NCBI RefSeq assembly: GCF_018362995.1
Contig: NZ_CP074372.1
Coordinates: forward strand, 310,001 to 374,000
Origin: Chryseobacterium indologenes
GTDB lineage: Bacteria; Bacteroidota; Bacteroidia; Flavobacteriales; Weeksellaceae
Length of the DNA stretch: 64,000 nt
Reading direction: 5' to 3'
Shown here: positions 50,910 to 60,494 of the stretch, in pieces
Layout: each line of letters opens with the position of its first letter
Numbering within the stretch: the first letter of the stretch is position 1
The notes under the pieces: model-generated
What the model saw: only the letters and a program-made list of their open reading frames with translations
The model's database searches: none
What the model was told of the DNA's origin: nothing
Translations under genes and position numbers: made by a program

Positions 50910-51905
50910 ATGAAGCTGAAATTAGGGATCTTAGACCAGTCACCTGTAACAATGGGCGGAAGTGCAGCCTCTGCATTGGAAAACAGTATCAAGCTTGCTT
51001 TAATGGCTGAAGAAACGGGATTTCATAGCATCATGTATTCCGAGCATCATGGAGTAGAAGCTTATGGAAGTTCCAGTCCTGAACTTTTAGCAGCAATTAT
51101 ACTCAGTAAAACCAACCATATCAAAATAGGAACCGCCGGAATTATGATGAGAAACTATTCCGCTTATAAAATTGCAGAATGGTCAAAAATGTTATCCACT
51201 CTATATCCAGAACGTTTTATTCTCGGATTGGGAAAGGCTCCCGGAGGATTGAAGGATGCAGTTATGGCACTTAATAATCATAAACCGGTAGTTTTATCAA
51301 ATATGGAAACGAAGCTGGAAGAGATTATTCAACTGATCAGGGATGAAGAAGGAATTTATGACGGACTGATTGCGCAGCCCACCCATGTACAGCATATTCC
51401 TGAAATCATGTGGCTGGGATCAGGAATGACTTCCGCAAAAGAAGCTGCTAAACATGGGACAGGGTATTCCTTCGCTGCTTTTATGAACAGTGAGAACGGA
51501 ATGGAAAATACGGAAGCTTATCTCAGAGAATTTGACGGCACCCAATATTTTTCCCAGCCTTCTTTGCAGGTGGCGGTTGCCGTATCGGTAGCTGATACTA
51601 TTGAAGAAGCCAGACGGAATGCTTATGGAATGGCCTATCAGTTTTTACAATCCCGTCAATTAGTCAGTCCCAATGCTGTTCTATCTCCTGAAGCTGTAGA
51701 GCAAAAGGTTTTGGGAACTAAAGATGAAGATGAGTTTTTCACCTTTTTAGATAGAATTATCATAGAAACACCACAGTCTGTGAAGCAGAGATTAGAACGG
51801 GTTTCAGAAAAGTACAATACGGATAATCTTTTGATATTGTGTAATATGTACCGGGAGGAAGATCGTATTTATACCTATAAAAGTATCATTAAAAATAATA
51901 ACTAA
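50910..51905 (+). CDS. LLM-class flavin-dependent oxidoreductase
   Basis: 331 residues, luciferase-like monooxygenase TIM barrel (LGILDQSPVTMGGSAA at the start, FHSIMYSEHHGVEAYGSSSP cut to YSEHHG in the flavin site, TAGIMMRNYSAYKIAEW). Such MsnO8-type proteins use reduced FMN; their substrates are mostly unknown. It lies 50 nt after the HxlR gene and forms a plausible detoxification set with the divergent MFS exporter. Confidence 0.9.
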   Translation: MKLKLGILDQSPVTMGGSAASALENSIKLALMAEETGFHSIMYSEHHGVEAYGSSSPELLAAIILSKTNHIKIGTAGIMMRNYSAYKIAEWSKMLSTLYPERFILGLGKAPGGLKDAVMALNNHKPVVLSNMETKLEEIIQLIRDEEGIYDGLIAQPTHVQHIPEIMWLGSGMTSAKEAAKHGTGYSFAAFMNSENGMENTEAYLREFDGTQYFSQPSLQVAVAVSVADTIEEARRNAYGMAYQFLQSRQLVSPNAVLSPEAVEQKVLGTKDEDEFFTFLDRIIIETPQSVKQRLERVSEKYNTDNLLILCNMYREEDRIYTYKSIIKNNN

Positions 51906-51967
51906 GCCCGCAGGAAAGCAAAAAAAATCTGTTTTACATGGGCTGTATTAAAAGATAATTCAAACTC

Positions 51968-52522
51968 ATGAAGCAGAATATTTCAAAATTCTATATTATT
52001 ACAGGTGGTCCGGGAGCCGGAAAAACAACGCTGTTGGATGAATTAAAAAAATATGGATTGACAACAGTTCCTGAAGAAGGCAGGAGAATTATTAAAGAAC
52101 AAATGGAGTCCGGAGAAGAAGGGCTTCCCTGGCTGAACAAAGAACTTTTTGCTAAACTGATGTTTGAAGAATCTGTCAAAACTTACCAGAAACTCAATCA
52201 ATCGACCCATTTGAAACCCGTTTTTTTTGACCGTGGAATATGGGATACGCTTGGGTATATGAGGCTTGAAAATATTCCTGTTCCGGAAGTAATGATAACA
52301 AAAGCCAGCGAAATGGTTTATAATAACAATGCTTTTATTCTTCCCCCATGGAAGGAGATTTATGAAAATGACCCGGAAAGAAAACAAAGCATTAAAAAAG
52401 CCATCCTTACTTTTGAATGTATGAAAGAAATTTATCAGGAATATGGTTTCAATATCATTGAAGTACCAAAAGTTACTGTAGAAAAGAGAGCTGCGTTTAT
52501 ACTTGACAGAGTTTTGATATAA
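51968..52522 (+). CDS. AAA/P-loop NTPase (kinase-like)
   Basis: 184 residues. Walker A GGPGAGKTT at about 13-21, an FDRGIWDTLGY segment resembling the DRG motif of nucleoside-kinase-like proteins, and a lid-type helix near FECMKEIYQ. This is the AAA_28 type, often an ATP-dependent small-molecule kinase of unknown substrate. It lies 62 nt after the LLM oxidoreductase and 62 nt before the DUF6624 gene. Confidence 0.82.
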   Translation: MKQNISKFYIITGGPGAGKTTLLDELKKYGLTTVPEEGRRIIKEQMESGEEGLPWLNKELFAKLMFEESVKTYQKLNQSTHLKPVFFDRGIWDTLGYMRLENIPVPEVMITKASEMVYNNNAFILPPWKEIYENDPERKQSIKKAILTFECMKEIYQEYGFNIIEVPKVTVEKRAAFILDRVLI

Positions 52523-52584
52523 AACTGAAATAGGCCCGGCTGAGGGCTATCCTTTATCAACAATCAATTATCATTTATTATAGT

Positions 52585-53148
52585 ATGGACAATTTCCCAT
52601 TTGAAAAAGAACTGATCGAACTCGCCGACAAAGATCTGACTGTAAGAGAAGAACTGCTCGCAGCAGGAAAACTTTCCGAAGGTTACCATCCTGAAATGGA
52701 AAAGGTTCATAAAGCGAATGCCCGGCGGCTTCGGGAAATTATAGCTGAAATAGGATTTCCAACCCTCTCAAAAGTTGGTGAAAAAGGAAGCAATGCTGCA
52801 TGGCTGATTATCCAGCACGCTATTGGAGAGCCAGAGTTTATGAAAAAGTGCTGTACCATAATGGAAGAAAACAGCAGTGATATTAATCCGATCCATAAAG
52901 CCTATTTACATGACCGGATTCAGTTCTTTCAAAGCAAACCTCAAAAATATGGAACACAGCTTACCGCTGATGGAAAGATCTATCCCGTAGAAAACAAAGA
53001 AAATTTAAACAAAGAACGGGAAAAAGTAGACCTTCCTGCGTTCTCTGAGGCAGAAATCAACAAAATTCCGGAACCTGAAGACATTCCGGAAATAGATGAT
53101 AAAAATGTTGAATATACGGTTTGGAGGAAAAAAGTAGGCTGGATTTAA
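52585..53148 (+). CDS. DUF6624 domain protein
   Basis: 187 residues, recognised as DUF6624 by GYHPEMEKVHKANARRL, the GSNAAWLIIQHA helix and HKAYLHDRIQF near the centre. No signal peptide. Conserved histidines (GYHPEM, IQHAIG, PIHKAYLHD) suggest a metal site or catalytic role, but no function is established. Confidence 0.8.
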   Translation: MDNFPFEKELIELADKDLTVREELLAAGKLSEGYHPEMEKVHKANARRLREIIAEIGFPTLSKVGEKGSNAAWLIIQHAIGEPEFMKKCCTIMEENSSDINPIHKAYLHDRIQFFQSKPQKYGTQLTADGKIYPVENKENLNKEREKVDLPAFSEAEINKIPEPEDIPEIDDKNVEYTVWRKKVGWI

Positions 53149-53213
53149 AAAATGTTAAATGAAGAAGAAGATTTTATACTTAAACTTCCAACTCCCATCT
53201 TCCTGCTTTCATC

Positions 53214-53558
53214 TTAATTATTCACTTTCAAAACTTCACGAACCTCAATATTTCCACCTATTTTAAAGATAGGATTTCCTTTCGCCATTTCTACAGCCTC
53301 ATCAATAGATTCTGCCCGTACAATAATATATCCGCTGATGAATTCCTTGATTTCGGTATAAGGACCATCCGTTACAATATTATCCGGTTTTACCGTTTTT
53401 GCAGCTCCCGGTGCGGGCAAGAGAGTATTTCCTTTATCTACAAGTTTGTTTTGTGCAGCAATGCTTCCCAGCCAGTTCAGGCGCTCCTGGATCTGTTCCG
53501 GGGAAGGCTTAAAATCAGAAACGTCTTTCAGTCTGAAGATTAACGCAAATTCTTTCAT
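53214..53558 (-). CDS. YciI family protein
   Basis: 114 residues of the YCII/DGPF ferredoxin-like fold, with DGPYTEIKEFISGYIIVRA as the DGPF-type motif. Proteins of this kind often accompany ECF sigma factors or extradiol-type enzymes; here no such partner is adjacent. The NTF2-like gene lies 136 nt upstream on the same strand. Function unknown. Confidence 0.88.
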   Translation of the reverse strand: MKEFALIFRLKDVSDFKPSPEQIQERLNWLGSIAAQNKLVDKGNTLLPAPGAAKTVKPDNIVTDGPYTEIKEFISGYIIVRAESIDEAVEMAKGNPIFKIGGNIEVREVLKVNN

Positions 53559-53694
53559 AATCAGATTCTTTATTTAAATGACGATTAAGACATGAAAATA
53601 GGGACAGAGTTTTAATTTTATTTTTAATCTGTCTTTGGTTTTTGCTCAAATGTAATATAATCAGATGCAGTATTTCCCGGGTTTTCAACATTTT

Positions 53695-54030
53695 TTACTT
53701 ATCCAGTAAAGGTCTGGGATCAAACAGTACCTTTAAGGTATGAATCTTTCCATCTTTAATCTGGTACCATCCGGAAGCTTCTGTCGATTTTTCTCCCATA
53801 TCAATAATATACCAGAAACATACATCTTCACCGGATGTAAAAGATTTCAGAATTTCATACTTAAACTTCATCTGCTTCATATCTTTAATGTAAACAGATG
53901 CGCCTTCTCTTTTTCCTAATATGCCTATAAATTTAAAATCAGGAGCAAGACAGCTTTCCGCTTTGTCAAAATTTTCCTCATTTAAATATTGAATAAACTG
54001 TTCCGCCACATTTTGGGTTGTATTGTCCAT
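53695..54030 (-). CDS. NTF2-like / SnoaL-like protein
   Basis: 111 residues with the alpha+beta cone of the NTF2-like superfamily (AEQFIQYLNEENFDKAESCL as helix 1-2, YKYEI-type strand FKYEILKSF, GWYQIKDGKIHTLKVLFDP). Such proteins bind or isomerise small ligands; no catalytic residue can be named. Same strand as the YciI gene. Confidence 0.8.
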   Translation of the reverse strand: MDNTTQNVAEQFIQYLNEENFDKAESCLAPDFKFIGILGKREGASVYIKDMKQMKFKYEILKSFTSGEDVCFWYIIDMGEKSTEASGWYQIKDGKIHTLKVLFDPRPLLDK

Positions 54031-54117
54031 AATATTGTTTTTATTGTTGAGTACAAAATTAGCGGTTCACTGAGTGTTTCACTTGTGACTATAATCACAA
54101 AATGACTCCATTTTATG

Positions 54118-55254
54118 CTATTTTAAAACAGGAATTCTCCCTTTTGCATACGCAATCTGTTCTTTTTCCTTTTCCTGGTCCGGATGGTTTTTAAGGTACA
54201 TCTGATAGTAGGTAGCCGCATTCTTAGGCTGTTTCAGATTCAGATCATAAAGAAGGCCTAAGCGATAATAAATAATATTACTGTTTCCAAAAGTCAATCC
54301 TCTTTTATAAGCTGTCACTGCATCATTGTATTGGTTTTTAGCTTCATAAATGCCTGCCAATGCTGCATAATATAGTGTGGTGTGATCTGAAATGGCTTCA
54401 TCAATAGTCTTTTGGGCATAGATGGCAGCGTTGTTGTAATCTTTCAGTTCACGATAGCTTAGAGCCATGAAATATAAAGTGCCTTCGTTTTGTACTCCCA
54501 TACCTTCCAGCATTTTATAAAGGCTAACACATTTTTGATAATCTTTTACATAAAAATAAGCCTGTCCCATATCATTTATTACATTCACATCCGCGTGGTT
54601 TTTAAGAAGTTTTTCACCAATTTCAATTACTTCCGGATATTTGGCGAGTTGATTGGCAACGGGTAATAACGCCTGTTGTAAAGTGAAATTTTCAGGGTCA
54701 GAAGCAATAGCTGTCTTCAAAACATCATACGCAGGCTGATATTGTTTCAGGCCACTGTAGGTCAGAGAAAGATCATAAGCAACATCAGCATCCGCAGCGC
54801 TAAGAGAGTTGGCTTTTTTGAGGTAGCTCAGTTTGGTTTCAGGAGTATCTGCATAAGTGGCAAGCTGCTTATAAGCATTGAAATTAACACTATCCAGTTG
54901 AACAATCTGTTGAAGATAAGTTTTGGCATTAGCAGCATTCCCTCGCCTGGAATTGATACTGGCAAGACTAAATAAAGTGGGAAGATTATTGGGTTGGATG
55001 GTGTTGATTTTCAGATAATTTTTTTCTGCTTCCGGTAGCTTTCCGGCCATCATATTACAATAGGCTATTTGTGAAAGAGCTTTTATATCCTCTGTATCTC
55101 CGGGATATATGCTTTGGAGATATTTTGCAGCATCGGCATAACGCTGTGTTTCATAATATTCAAGAAGCTTTTCTGTGTCAATTTTTGCAGACTGAGCAGT
55201 GAGACTGTTAAAGCCCAATAGAATAATGCACAAGCAAATTCCTTTTCTCATCAT
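54118..55254 (-). CDS. Exported tetratricopeptide-repeat protein
   Basis: 378 residues. Signal peptide 1-20 (ending LTAQ), then about ten TPR units from residue 25 to the end (for example YCNMMAGKLPEAEKNYLKI, SINSRRGNAANAKTYLQQI, LLYDLNLKQPKNAATYYQM). Unlike the three TPR-HTH genes it has no membrane helix and no DNA-binding domain. Likely a periplasmic protein-protein scaffold. Confidence 0.85.
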   Translation of the reverse strand: MMRKGICLCIILLGFNSLTAQSAKIDTEKLLEYYETQRYADAAKYLQSIYPGDTEDIKALSQIAYCNMMAGKLPEAEKNYLKINTIQPNNLPTLFSLASINSRRGNAANAKTYLQQIVQLDSVNFNAYKQLATYADTPETKLSYLKKANSLSAADADVAYDLSLTYSGLKQYQPAYDVLKTAIASDPENFTLQQALLPVANQLAKYPEVIEIGEKLLKNHADVNVINDMGQAYFYVKDYQKCVSLYKMLEGMGVQNEGTLYFMALSYRELKDYNNAAIYAQKTIDEAISDHTTLYYAALAGIYEAKNQYNDAVTAYKRGLTFGNSNIIYYRLGLLYDLNLKQPKNAATYYQMYLKNHPDQEKEKEQIAYAKGRIPVLK

Positions 55255-55421
55255 GGTTATTTTTAACTAAAATATTGGATATTTAGTAAGCTGCCAAATT
55301 TTACTATCACTTATTGGGGATTTTTTTAATTTTTATGAATAATTTATAATAAAACCAAAAACTTCTGTCATTAGATTCCTTATATTCATCCTGCAAAAAC
55401 AGATCAGACAAAGCAATAAAT

Positions 55422-55925
55422 ATGGAAATAAAAACAGTACAATCATTCATTGATTATTATGAAAAAATAAGAGAAAGAACCAACCGCATTATTGCAGTAG
55501 TTCCGCCTGAACACATAGATTTTACCTATAAACCCGGAAAGTTTACCATTGGCGATCAGATAAGACATATTGCCACTATAGAAAGGTATATGTATGGAGA
55601 AACCATTATGGGAAAGAAAAGCGCTTATCCGGGATGCGGAAAAGAACTGGCCGACGGCTATGAAAATACTGTAAAGTTTTTCAATGAAATGCACAGACAA
55701 ACGCTGGAAATTATCAATAACCTTTCTGATGAAGATCTTACCCGTAAATGCCTGACTCCGGCCAACAGTGAAATCTCTGTCTGGAAATGGCTCCGCGCAA
55801 TGATAGAGCATGAGATTCATCACAGGGCAGAATTATATATTTATCTCAATCTCCTGGATGTAAAAACCCCACAGATTTACGGATTTTCTGCTGAAGAAGT
55901 TCAGGAACTGAGTGTAAAACTATAG
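55422..55925 (+). CDS. DinB family protein
   Basis: 167 residues, four-helix DinB/YfiT bundle. The metal-type histidines lie in RHIATIERYMYG (about 49), and in MIEHEIHHRAELYIYL (about 131-136). Bacteroidota have many DinB paralogues of unknown substrate, some thiol transferases. It starts divergently from the TPR gene and precedes an S41 protease by 72 nt. Confidence 0.88.
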   Translation: MEIKTVQSFIDYYEKIRERTNRIIAVVPPEHIDFTYKPGKFTIGDQIRHIATIERYMYGETIMGKKSAYPGCGKELADGYENTVKFFNEMHRQTLEIINNLSDEDLTRKCLTPANSEISVWKWLRAMIEHEIHHRAELYIYLNLLDVKTPQIYGFSAEEVQELSVKL

Positions 55926-55997
55926 AATGAAAGGAAGTTTTGAAGAATTTCAATCCGTTTGGGTTAATTTGTATATTAGCCCATTCAAAAAATTATA

Positions 55998-57764
55998 ATG
56001 GCCAGACCTTTTATCATTCCTCTTTTACTCTTTTTAAATAGTGCGTATGCACAGACCTATTCAGATCTTAAACCTGGAGATACTTTGAAATATGCTCCCC
56101 AATCTCATAAACCTTCATGGATCTCGGTACAGTCAGCGGATGCCAATCTGGGAGTTGCCTTGTTTATGGATGGGAAAAAGGTAAAAGAACAGGATGATTC
56201 CAGAGGTATAAAGAGTGTTGAACGCTTCTACTTTACGCCGGAAAAAGGAAAAAAATATGAATTTAAAATCTGGGCCAAGTCTTATGTTGAAAAAAGTAAA
56301 ACGGCCAAAGTTTCCATTACAGAATCCAAAAATGTACCTGTCCTGAATGGTCAGTTCACTTCTGATCAATTAATAGAAGACCTTCACACATTCCGTTCTA
56401 TAAGAGAAAAAGCAAACTCCGGGCTGTATGTGTACAGAACAAGAAAGCAAATTGACAGTATTTATCAGCAGGCTGAAGAAGAAGCCAGAAACAGCAGGAA
56501 TATTTTTGATTTTTATAAAATAATTGCAAAAGTTACCGGATTTGAAGGAAGCTGTCATAACTATACAGATCTTCCCAACCATGCTTCTTATTATCTCACC
56601 CAGAAACCGGAATATTTACCCATTACGTTAAAAAATATTGACGGTCGTCTGCTTCAGGATTCAAAAGACAATGTATTGCCTCTCGGTGCTGAAATCCTTT
56701 CTATCAACGGAATTCCTGCAAAAGAGATGATCAGTCGCTTTTCCCAGTATTATTTTTCTGACGGATTTTCAGCTCCTTACAAAGAAATGACAGGTTTTGA
56801 AAGGGGAATGCTGGATAAATTTTATATCGAATTCGGAACCCATAAAAACTATGTCATCAGCTACAAATGGAACGGAACTGTAAAAGAAGTTTCACTGCCG
56901 GGAATATCGTTGGAAAACTTTAAAAAACTTCAGGATTCAAGATATTCGCTTGCTTTTGACAAAAAACTGTTGTCTGAAAAATACAGCCTCAATAAAGAAG
57001 CAGATGGCATCTATCGCTTATCTTTGAGAGGATTTGATTTTGCAACCGGGAAAGACGATCCTGCCTATAAAAAATTCAGTGCTTTTCTTGATCAGATGAT
57101 GGACACCCTTGAACGCGAAAAAATAGAAAACCTGATCATCGATCTCAGAGGAAATACCGGAGGTACAGGTGCTCTTTATGAAAAAGTATTTTCATACCTT
57201 ACACAAAGACCCTTCCGTGACAGTCAATATGCCTATACCAACTTTAATGAAGTGCCTATGGAAGAAAAGCTGGTCATAACTTCTCTTTTTCTGTCAAATG
57301 GAGTAACAGATAAAACCGGTTTGAATGCTTACCTTAAATCATTATATCCTAAAGCCGTTCAGGGGAAATACTATTGGGCAGATGATAAAAACCCTTCGAT
57401 TATGCCTAATGAAAGAACTTTTAAGGGGCAACTTTATTTGTTGGCAGATCAGCGTGTTGCCTCGGCAGCTTCCCACCTTGCTTCTCTGATTAAGTCCTAT
57501 ACCAATGCCATTGTGATAGGAAAAGAAACAGTGGGAGGGTACTATGAACATAACGGCCATCTTCCGCTGGTATATGAACTTCCCAACACCGGTATCCAGA
57601 CCGGATTCTCTATTGTACATGTTATTCAGGATGCGCAGAATCTTCCCGATCAGAAAAAAGGTCAGGGAATTATTCCTCACGTTCAGATACAGCAGACCGA
57701 TCAGGAATTTCTGGATCAGACTGATGTTTATCTGAAAAAATTTTCAGAGCTTAGAAAACAGTAA
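55998..57764 (+). CDS. S41 family peptidase with N-terminal beta domain
   Basis: 588 residues. Signal peptide 1-18; an N-terminal beta-sandwich (about 20-115) is followed by an S41 helical region (VNGQ-like VLNGQFTSDQLIEDLHTF), a degenerate PDZ-type region (LPLGAEILSINGIPAKEMI) and the protease core with the strand IENLIIDLRGNTGGTGALYE. The catalytic serine is S489 in RVASAAS and the lysine K509 in VIGKETVGG. Envelope protease; no link to the S41 protein at 35611 apart from family. Followed by a strong terminator. Confidence 0.9.
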   Translation: MARPFIIPLLLFLNSAYAQTYSDLKPGDTLKYAPQSHKPSWISVQSADANLGVALFMDGKKVKEQDDSRGIKSVERFYFTPEKGKKYEFKIWAKSYVEKSKTAKVSITESKNVPVLNGQFTSDQLIEDLHTFRSIREKANSGLYVYRTRKQIDSIYQQAEEEARNSRNIFDFYKIIAKVTGFEGSCHNYTDLPNHASYYLTQKPEYLPITLKNIDGRLLQDSKDNVLPLGAEILSINGIPAKEMISRFSQYYFSDGFSAPYKEMTGFERGMLDKFYIEFGTHKNYVISYKWNGTVKEVSLPGISLENFKKLQDSRYSLAFDKKLLSEKYSLNKEADGIYRLSLRGFDFATGKDDPAYKKFSAFLDQMMDTLEREKIENLIIDLRGNTGGTGALYEKVFSYLTQRPFRDSQYAYTNFNEVPMEEKLVITSLFLSNGVTDKTGLNAYLKSLYPKAVQGKYYWADDKNPSIMPNERTFKGQLYLLADQRVASAASHLASLIKSYTNAIVIGKETVGGYYEHNGHLPLVYELPNTGIQTGFSIVHVIQDAQNLPDQKKGQGIIPHVQIQQTDQEFLDQTDVYLKKFSELRKQ

Positions 57765-57785
57765 AACGATTTCATTTTTAATATA

Positions 57786-57825
57786 AAAACCAGCCGTACA
57801 TTCATTATTTACGGCTGGTTTTTTT
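57786..57825 (+). terminator. Terminator after the S41 peptidase gene
   Basis: AAACCAGCCGTA / TACGGCTGGTTT stem with a 10-nt loop followed by a T-run, 22 nt after the stop at 57764. Confidence 0.88.
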
Positions 57826-58018
57826 GTTGCTGAATTTCAGAGCCATTTTAGTTTATTTCTATTTTAAGTGATAAATTTATTGTTTTTATTTATTAAAAAT
57901 TGTTAAATATCCATTTGATAAAGAGGTATTTATTTCTATTTTTTAATCATTTATTTTGGAATTATTAATAGAAAGTCGTAGAACTACTACAAAATTTCAG
58001 ATTACTCACTGAAAATTT

Positions 58019-58047
58019 TTTGAATACAGATTAGCGTTTTATCTTTG
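58019..58047 (+). promoter_or_regulatory. Promoter of the vgrG-adaptor-rhs operon
   Basis: TTTG (58019-58022), 17-nt spacer, TATCTTTG (58040-58047): both elements match the Bacteroidota consensus exactly. Transcription would start near 58054, about 270 nt before the VgrG ATG. Confidence 0.75.
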
Positions 58048-58114
58048 TAATACCACCAATCCAATTACAAAAGAAATAATAATGATTAAAATTTGCCAGT
58101 CATCACGATAAACA

Positions 58115-58196
58115 CAGGAGAAATCCTGAATTTCAACAGGGAGTAAAGTAAATACAAGAATTGCTTTACCTTTTACTTATGATTCTATGCCCTGTT
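58115..58196 (+). promoter_or_regulatory. Structured 5' leader of the vgrG operon
   Basis: A CAGGA-GAAA-TCCTG tetraloop hairpin (58115-58128) is followed by a larger element: outer arms AACAGGG (58135-58141) and CCCTGTT (58190-58196), inner arms GTAAAG (58143-58148) and CTTTAC (58164-58169). No known riboswitch class is recognised. Confidence 0.45.
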
Positions 58197-58325
58197 TTGA
58201 TCCCAATATCCGGATTTTATTCTTAGAATAGAACACGGATAACGAAAATGTATCTGATCTTTTTGATCCAGGTAGATTTTAGCCTTAAAAAATTTGACAC
58301 TCCAATCAATCAAAATATTACAACT

Positions 58326-60488
58326 ATGTTTCAGGACGATCATTCACCCAAAAGGCCTGTTTCCAAAGATAAAGTTCCAGCTGTAGATAATCTGAAAGAG
58401 AGTCTGAAAGATCAGGCTGTATCCAAAACTACCCAGAAAATACAGGAAAAATCAAGCGGAACTGTTAAGAAAGCTACAGAAAAAATGGTTCAGGCTCAGG
58501 CTTATACCGGAATGGTTCAAAGCGGTTCCCAAATGTTTATGAACCAGGTTAAACAGCCTAATCCACCTACATTGGTAGAGGATAAAGTATGGTCAAAACA
58601 GCCTACTTCCGGAATCTATAACGCCAATACAATTCCTGGCAATCAGGTAGCAGGAATCAACCGTGTGATAAAGCTTGAAATTGTAATTGACGGAAAAGTA
58701 ATCAAACATTTCAAACATTTTCAGCTAAAGCAAAGTGCTGTAAAGCATCATGAATTTGACCTTATGCTGGCCCATGATACCCTTGGAAGCTCAGAAAATC
58801 ATAATCTGGAAGAAGCCCAAAACTTTCTGGGAAAAAGAATTACCGTGATTTTCAGGTACAAAGACGTTGAAGACGGCCCTGAAAGAAACTTTGTAGGAGT
58901 TATCACTGAAGTAGGTTTCAGTCAGGAAAAAGGAAGCCTGGGAAATATTGTTCTTACAGGGGCAAGCCCCACTGTTCTTTTAGATGCAGCCCCTCATATT
59001 CAGAGTTTTGGCGGGGCACAGGAGATCAGTCTGAACAGTATTGCAGATCAGGTAATCAAAGAAGGTCTTGGACAAAATTCTTTTGATTTTAGAGTAGATG
59101 CCGCACACGGAAACGTTTCGTACAGTTCACAATATGAAGAAACCCATTACAACTATCTGGCAAGAATAGCAGAAGCGTATGGAGAACAGTTTTATTATGA
59201 TGGTGAAGTCCTGCATTTCGGAAAACTTCCACCTCAGGAAAAGCCTGTGAAACTTACTTACGGAAGCAGTGTGAGTGACGTAAAGATCAAAATGAAAGCC
59301 CAGCATGTGAATCCTTCATTTTATGGATATAACAGTAGTAAAAATGAAAAATTAACGACAGGTAACTCTAAGATTACCCATACTTCAGATATAGCCAAAA
59401 GAGCTTATGAAATATCAGAAAAAACCTTTACAACCCCTTCACTGAGGGTAGCTCCGATAAAAGCGGTCTCTTTCATGGATGTGGAAAACTCTCAGAAAGG
59501 AACAGCAGGAAGTAAAGCTTCAGAAGTATTTGTTATTTCAGGTGTTACAACAGTGCCATTCCTGTATCCGGGCTGTATTGCTGATATTGAAATGCGGAAA
59601 GCAGAAAGCAGTGAAACGACTTATTTCACCAAGCTGATGATTATAGATATGTATCACGAGGTGGACGCAAGAGGATATTATACCGGAACATTTGAGGCAA
59701 TAGCTTCTGACACAGGATTTATTCCACGACCGGAGTTTCATACTCCGAAAGCAGATGCACAATTTGCCAAAGTAATTTCCAATGCAGATCCTTTAAATCA
59801 GGGAAGAGTTAAAGTTCAGTTTGACTGGCAGAATGGCTCTACCACTACAGAATACATCCGGGTAATGACCCCTGATGGTGGCGGAAGCGAAAAAGTAAGC
59901 AAAAACCGTGGTTTTATGGCCATTCCGGAAGAAGGTGACCAGGTAGTGGTGAACTTTGCCCATCAACATCCCGACCGTCCGTTCGTGATGGGAGGAATGT
60001 TCCATGGTGGAGTTGGCGGCGGTGGCGGAGCCGGGAATAATATTAAAAGCTTAAGCAGTAAAAGCGGACATACCATGAGTCTGGATGATGGCGGTGGAAT
60101 TACCGTAAGAGATAAAGACCAGAATTCTGTTTTTCTGGATGGAGCAGGAAATATAACCATAGACAGTAAGATTTCAATTACCCTCAACTGTGGAAGCAGC
60201 TCTATTTATATGGATAAAGACGGAAATATTCAGATCAAAGGAAAAGAAATATTTGTACAGGGAGTCAATATCGGAGTTGGAGGAACAACAAGTATCGGCG
60301 TTGGAGTAGGTCCTGAAGACGGTGATCCTACTTCCGGAGTCGGAATCAAGTCAGATACTCTGGATATCGGAACCAAAACCCTTTCCATGAGAGGAGATAC
60401 CGAAGCCAATCTCAGCAGTGGAGGAAAAATAAATGTAGGTGGCGGAAGTGAAACAAATATTGTAAGTGGAACTGTAAAACTGAATTAA
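58326..60488 (+). CDS. vgrG: VgrG tip protein of a Bacteroidota type VI secretion system
   Basis: 720 residues from the ATG at 58326 (MFQDDHSP); an in-frame ATG at 58248 adds 26 residues without family support. An unusual helical N-terminal stretch (about 10-85, KESLKDQAVSKTTQKIQEK) precedes the gp27-like base (about 110-460), the gp5 OB domain (about 476-575; NADPLNQGRVKVQFDW, PDRPFVMGGMFHG) and the C-terminal triple-stranded needle rich in Gly and short repeats (KDGNIQIKGKEIFVQG, GGKINVGGGSE). It would form the tip of the T6SS spike. The adaptor gene starts 6 nt after it. Confidence 0.94.
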   Translation: MFQDDHSPKRPVSKDKVPAVDNLKESLKDQAVSKTTQKIQEKSSGTVKKATEKMVQAQAYTGMVQSGSQMFMNQVKQPNPPTLVEDKVWSKQPTSGIYNANTIPGNQVAGINRVIKLEIVIDGKVIKHFKHFQLKQSAVKHHEFDLMLAHDTLGSSENHNLEEAQNFLGKRITVIFRYKDVEDGPERNFVGVITEVGFSQEKGSLGNIVLTGASPTVLLDAAPHIQSFGGAQEISLNSIADQVIKEGLGQNSFDFRVDAAHGNVSYSSQYEETHYNYLARIAEAYGEQFYYDGEVLHFGKLPPQEKPVKLTYGSSVSDVKIKMKAQHVNPSFYGYNSSKNEKLTTGNSKITHTSDIAKRAYEISEKTFTTPSLRVAPIKAVSFMDVENSQKGTAGSKASEVFVISGVTTVPFLYPGCIADIEMRKAESSETTYFTKLMIIDMYHEVDARGYYTGTFEAIASDTGFIPRPEFHTPKADAQFAKVISNADPLNQGRVKVQFDWQNGSTTTEYIRVMTPDGGGSEKVSKNRGFMAIPEEGDQVVVNFAHQHPDRPFVMGGMFHGGVGGGGGAGNNIKSLSSKSGHTMSLDDGGGITVRDKDQNSVFLDGAGNITIDSKISITLNCGSSSIYMDKDGNIQIKGKEIFVQGVNIGVGGTTSIGVGVGPEDGDPTSGVGIKSDTLDIGTKTLSMRGDTEANLSSGGKINVGGGSETNIVSGTVKLN

Positions 60489-60494
60489 AAGCAG

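Larger units (their letters stand above)
57765..58325. other. 561-nt region: terminator, promoter and structured leader of vgrG
   Basis: Holds the terminator at 57786-57825, a perfect Bacteroidota promoter at 58019-58047 and a 270-nt leader containing nested stems at 58115-58196. The leader includes a nine-codon open frame from 58083. No other gene is seen. Confidence 0.6.
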
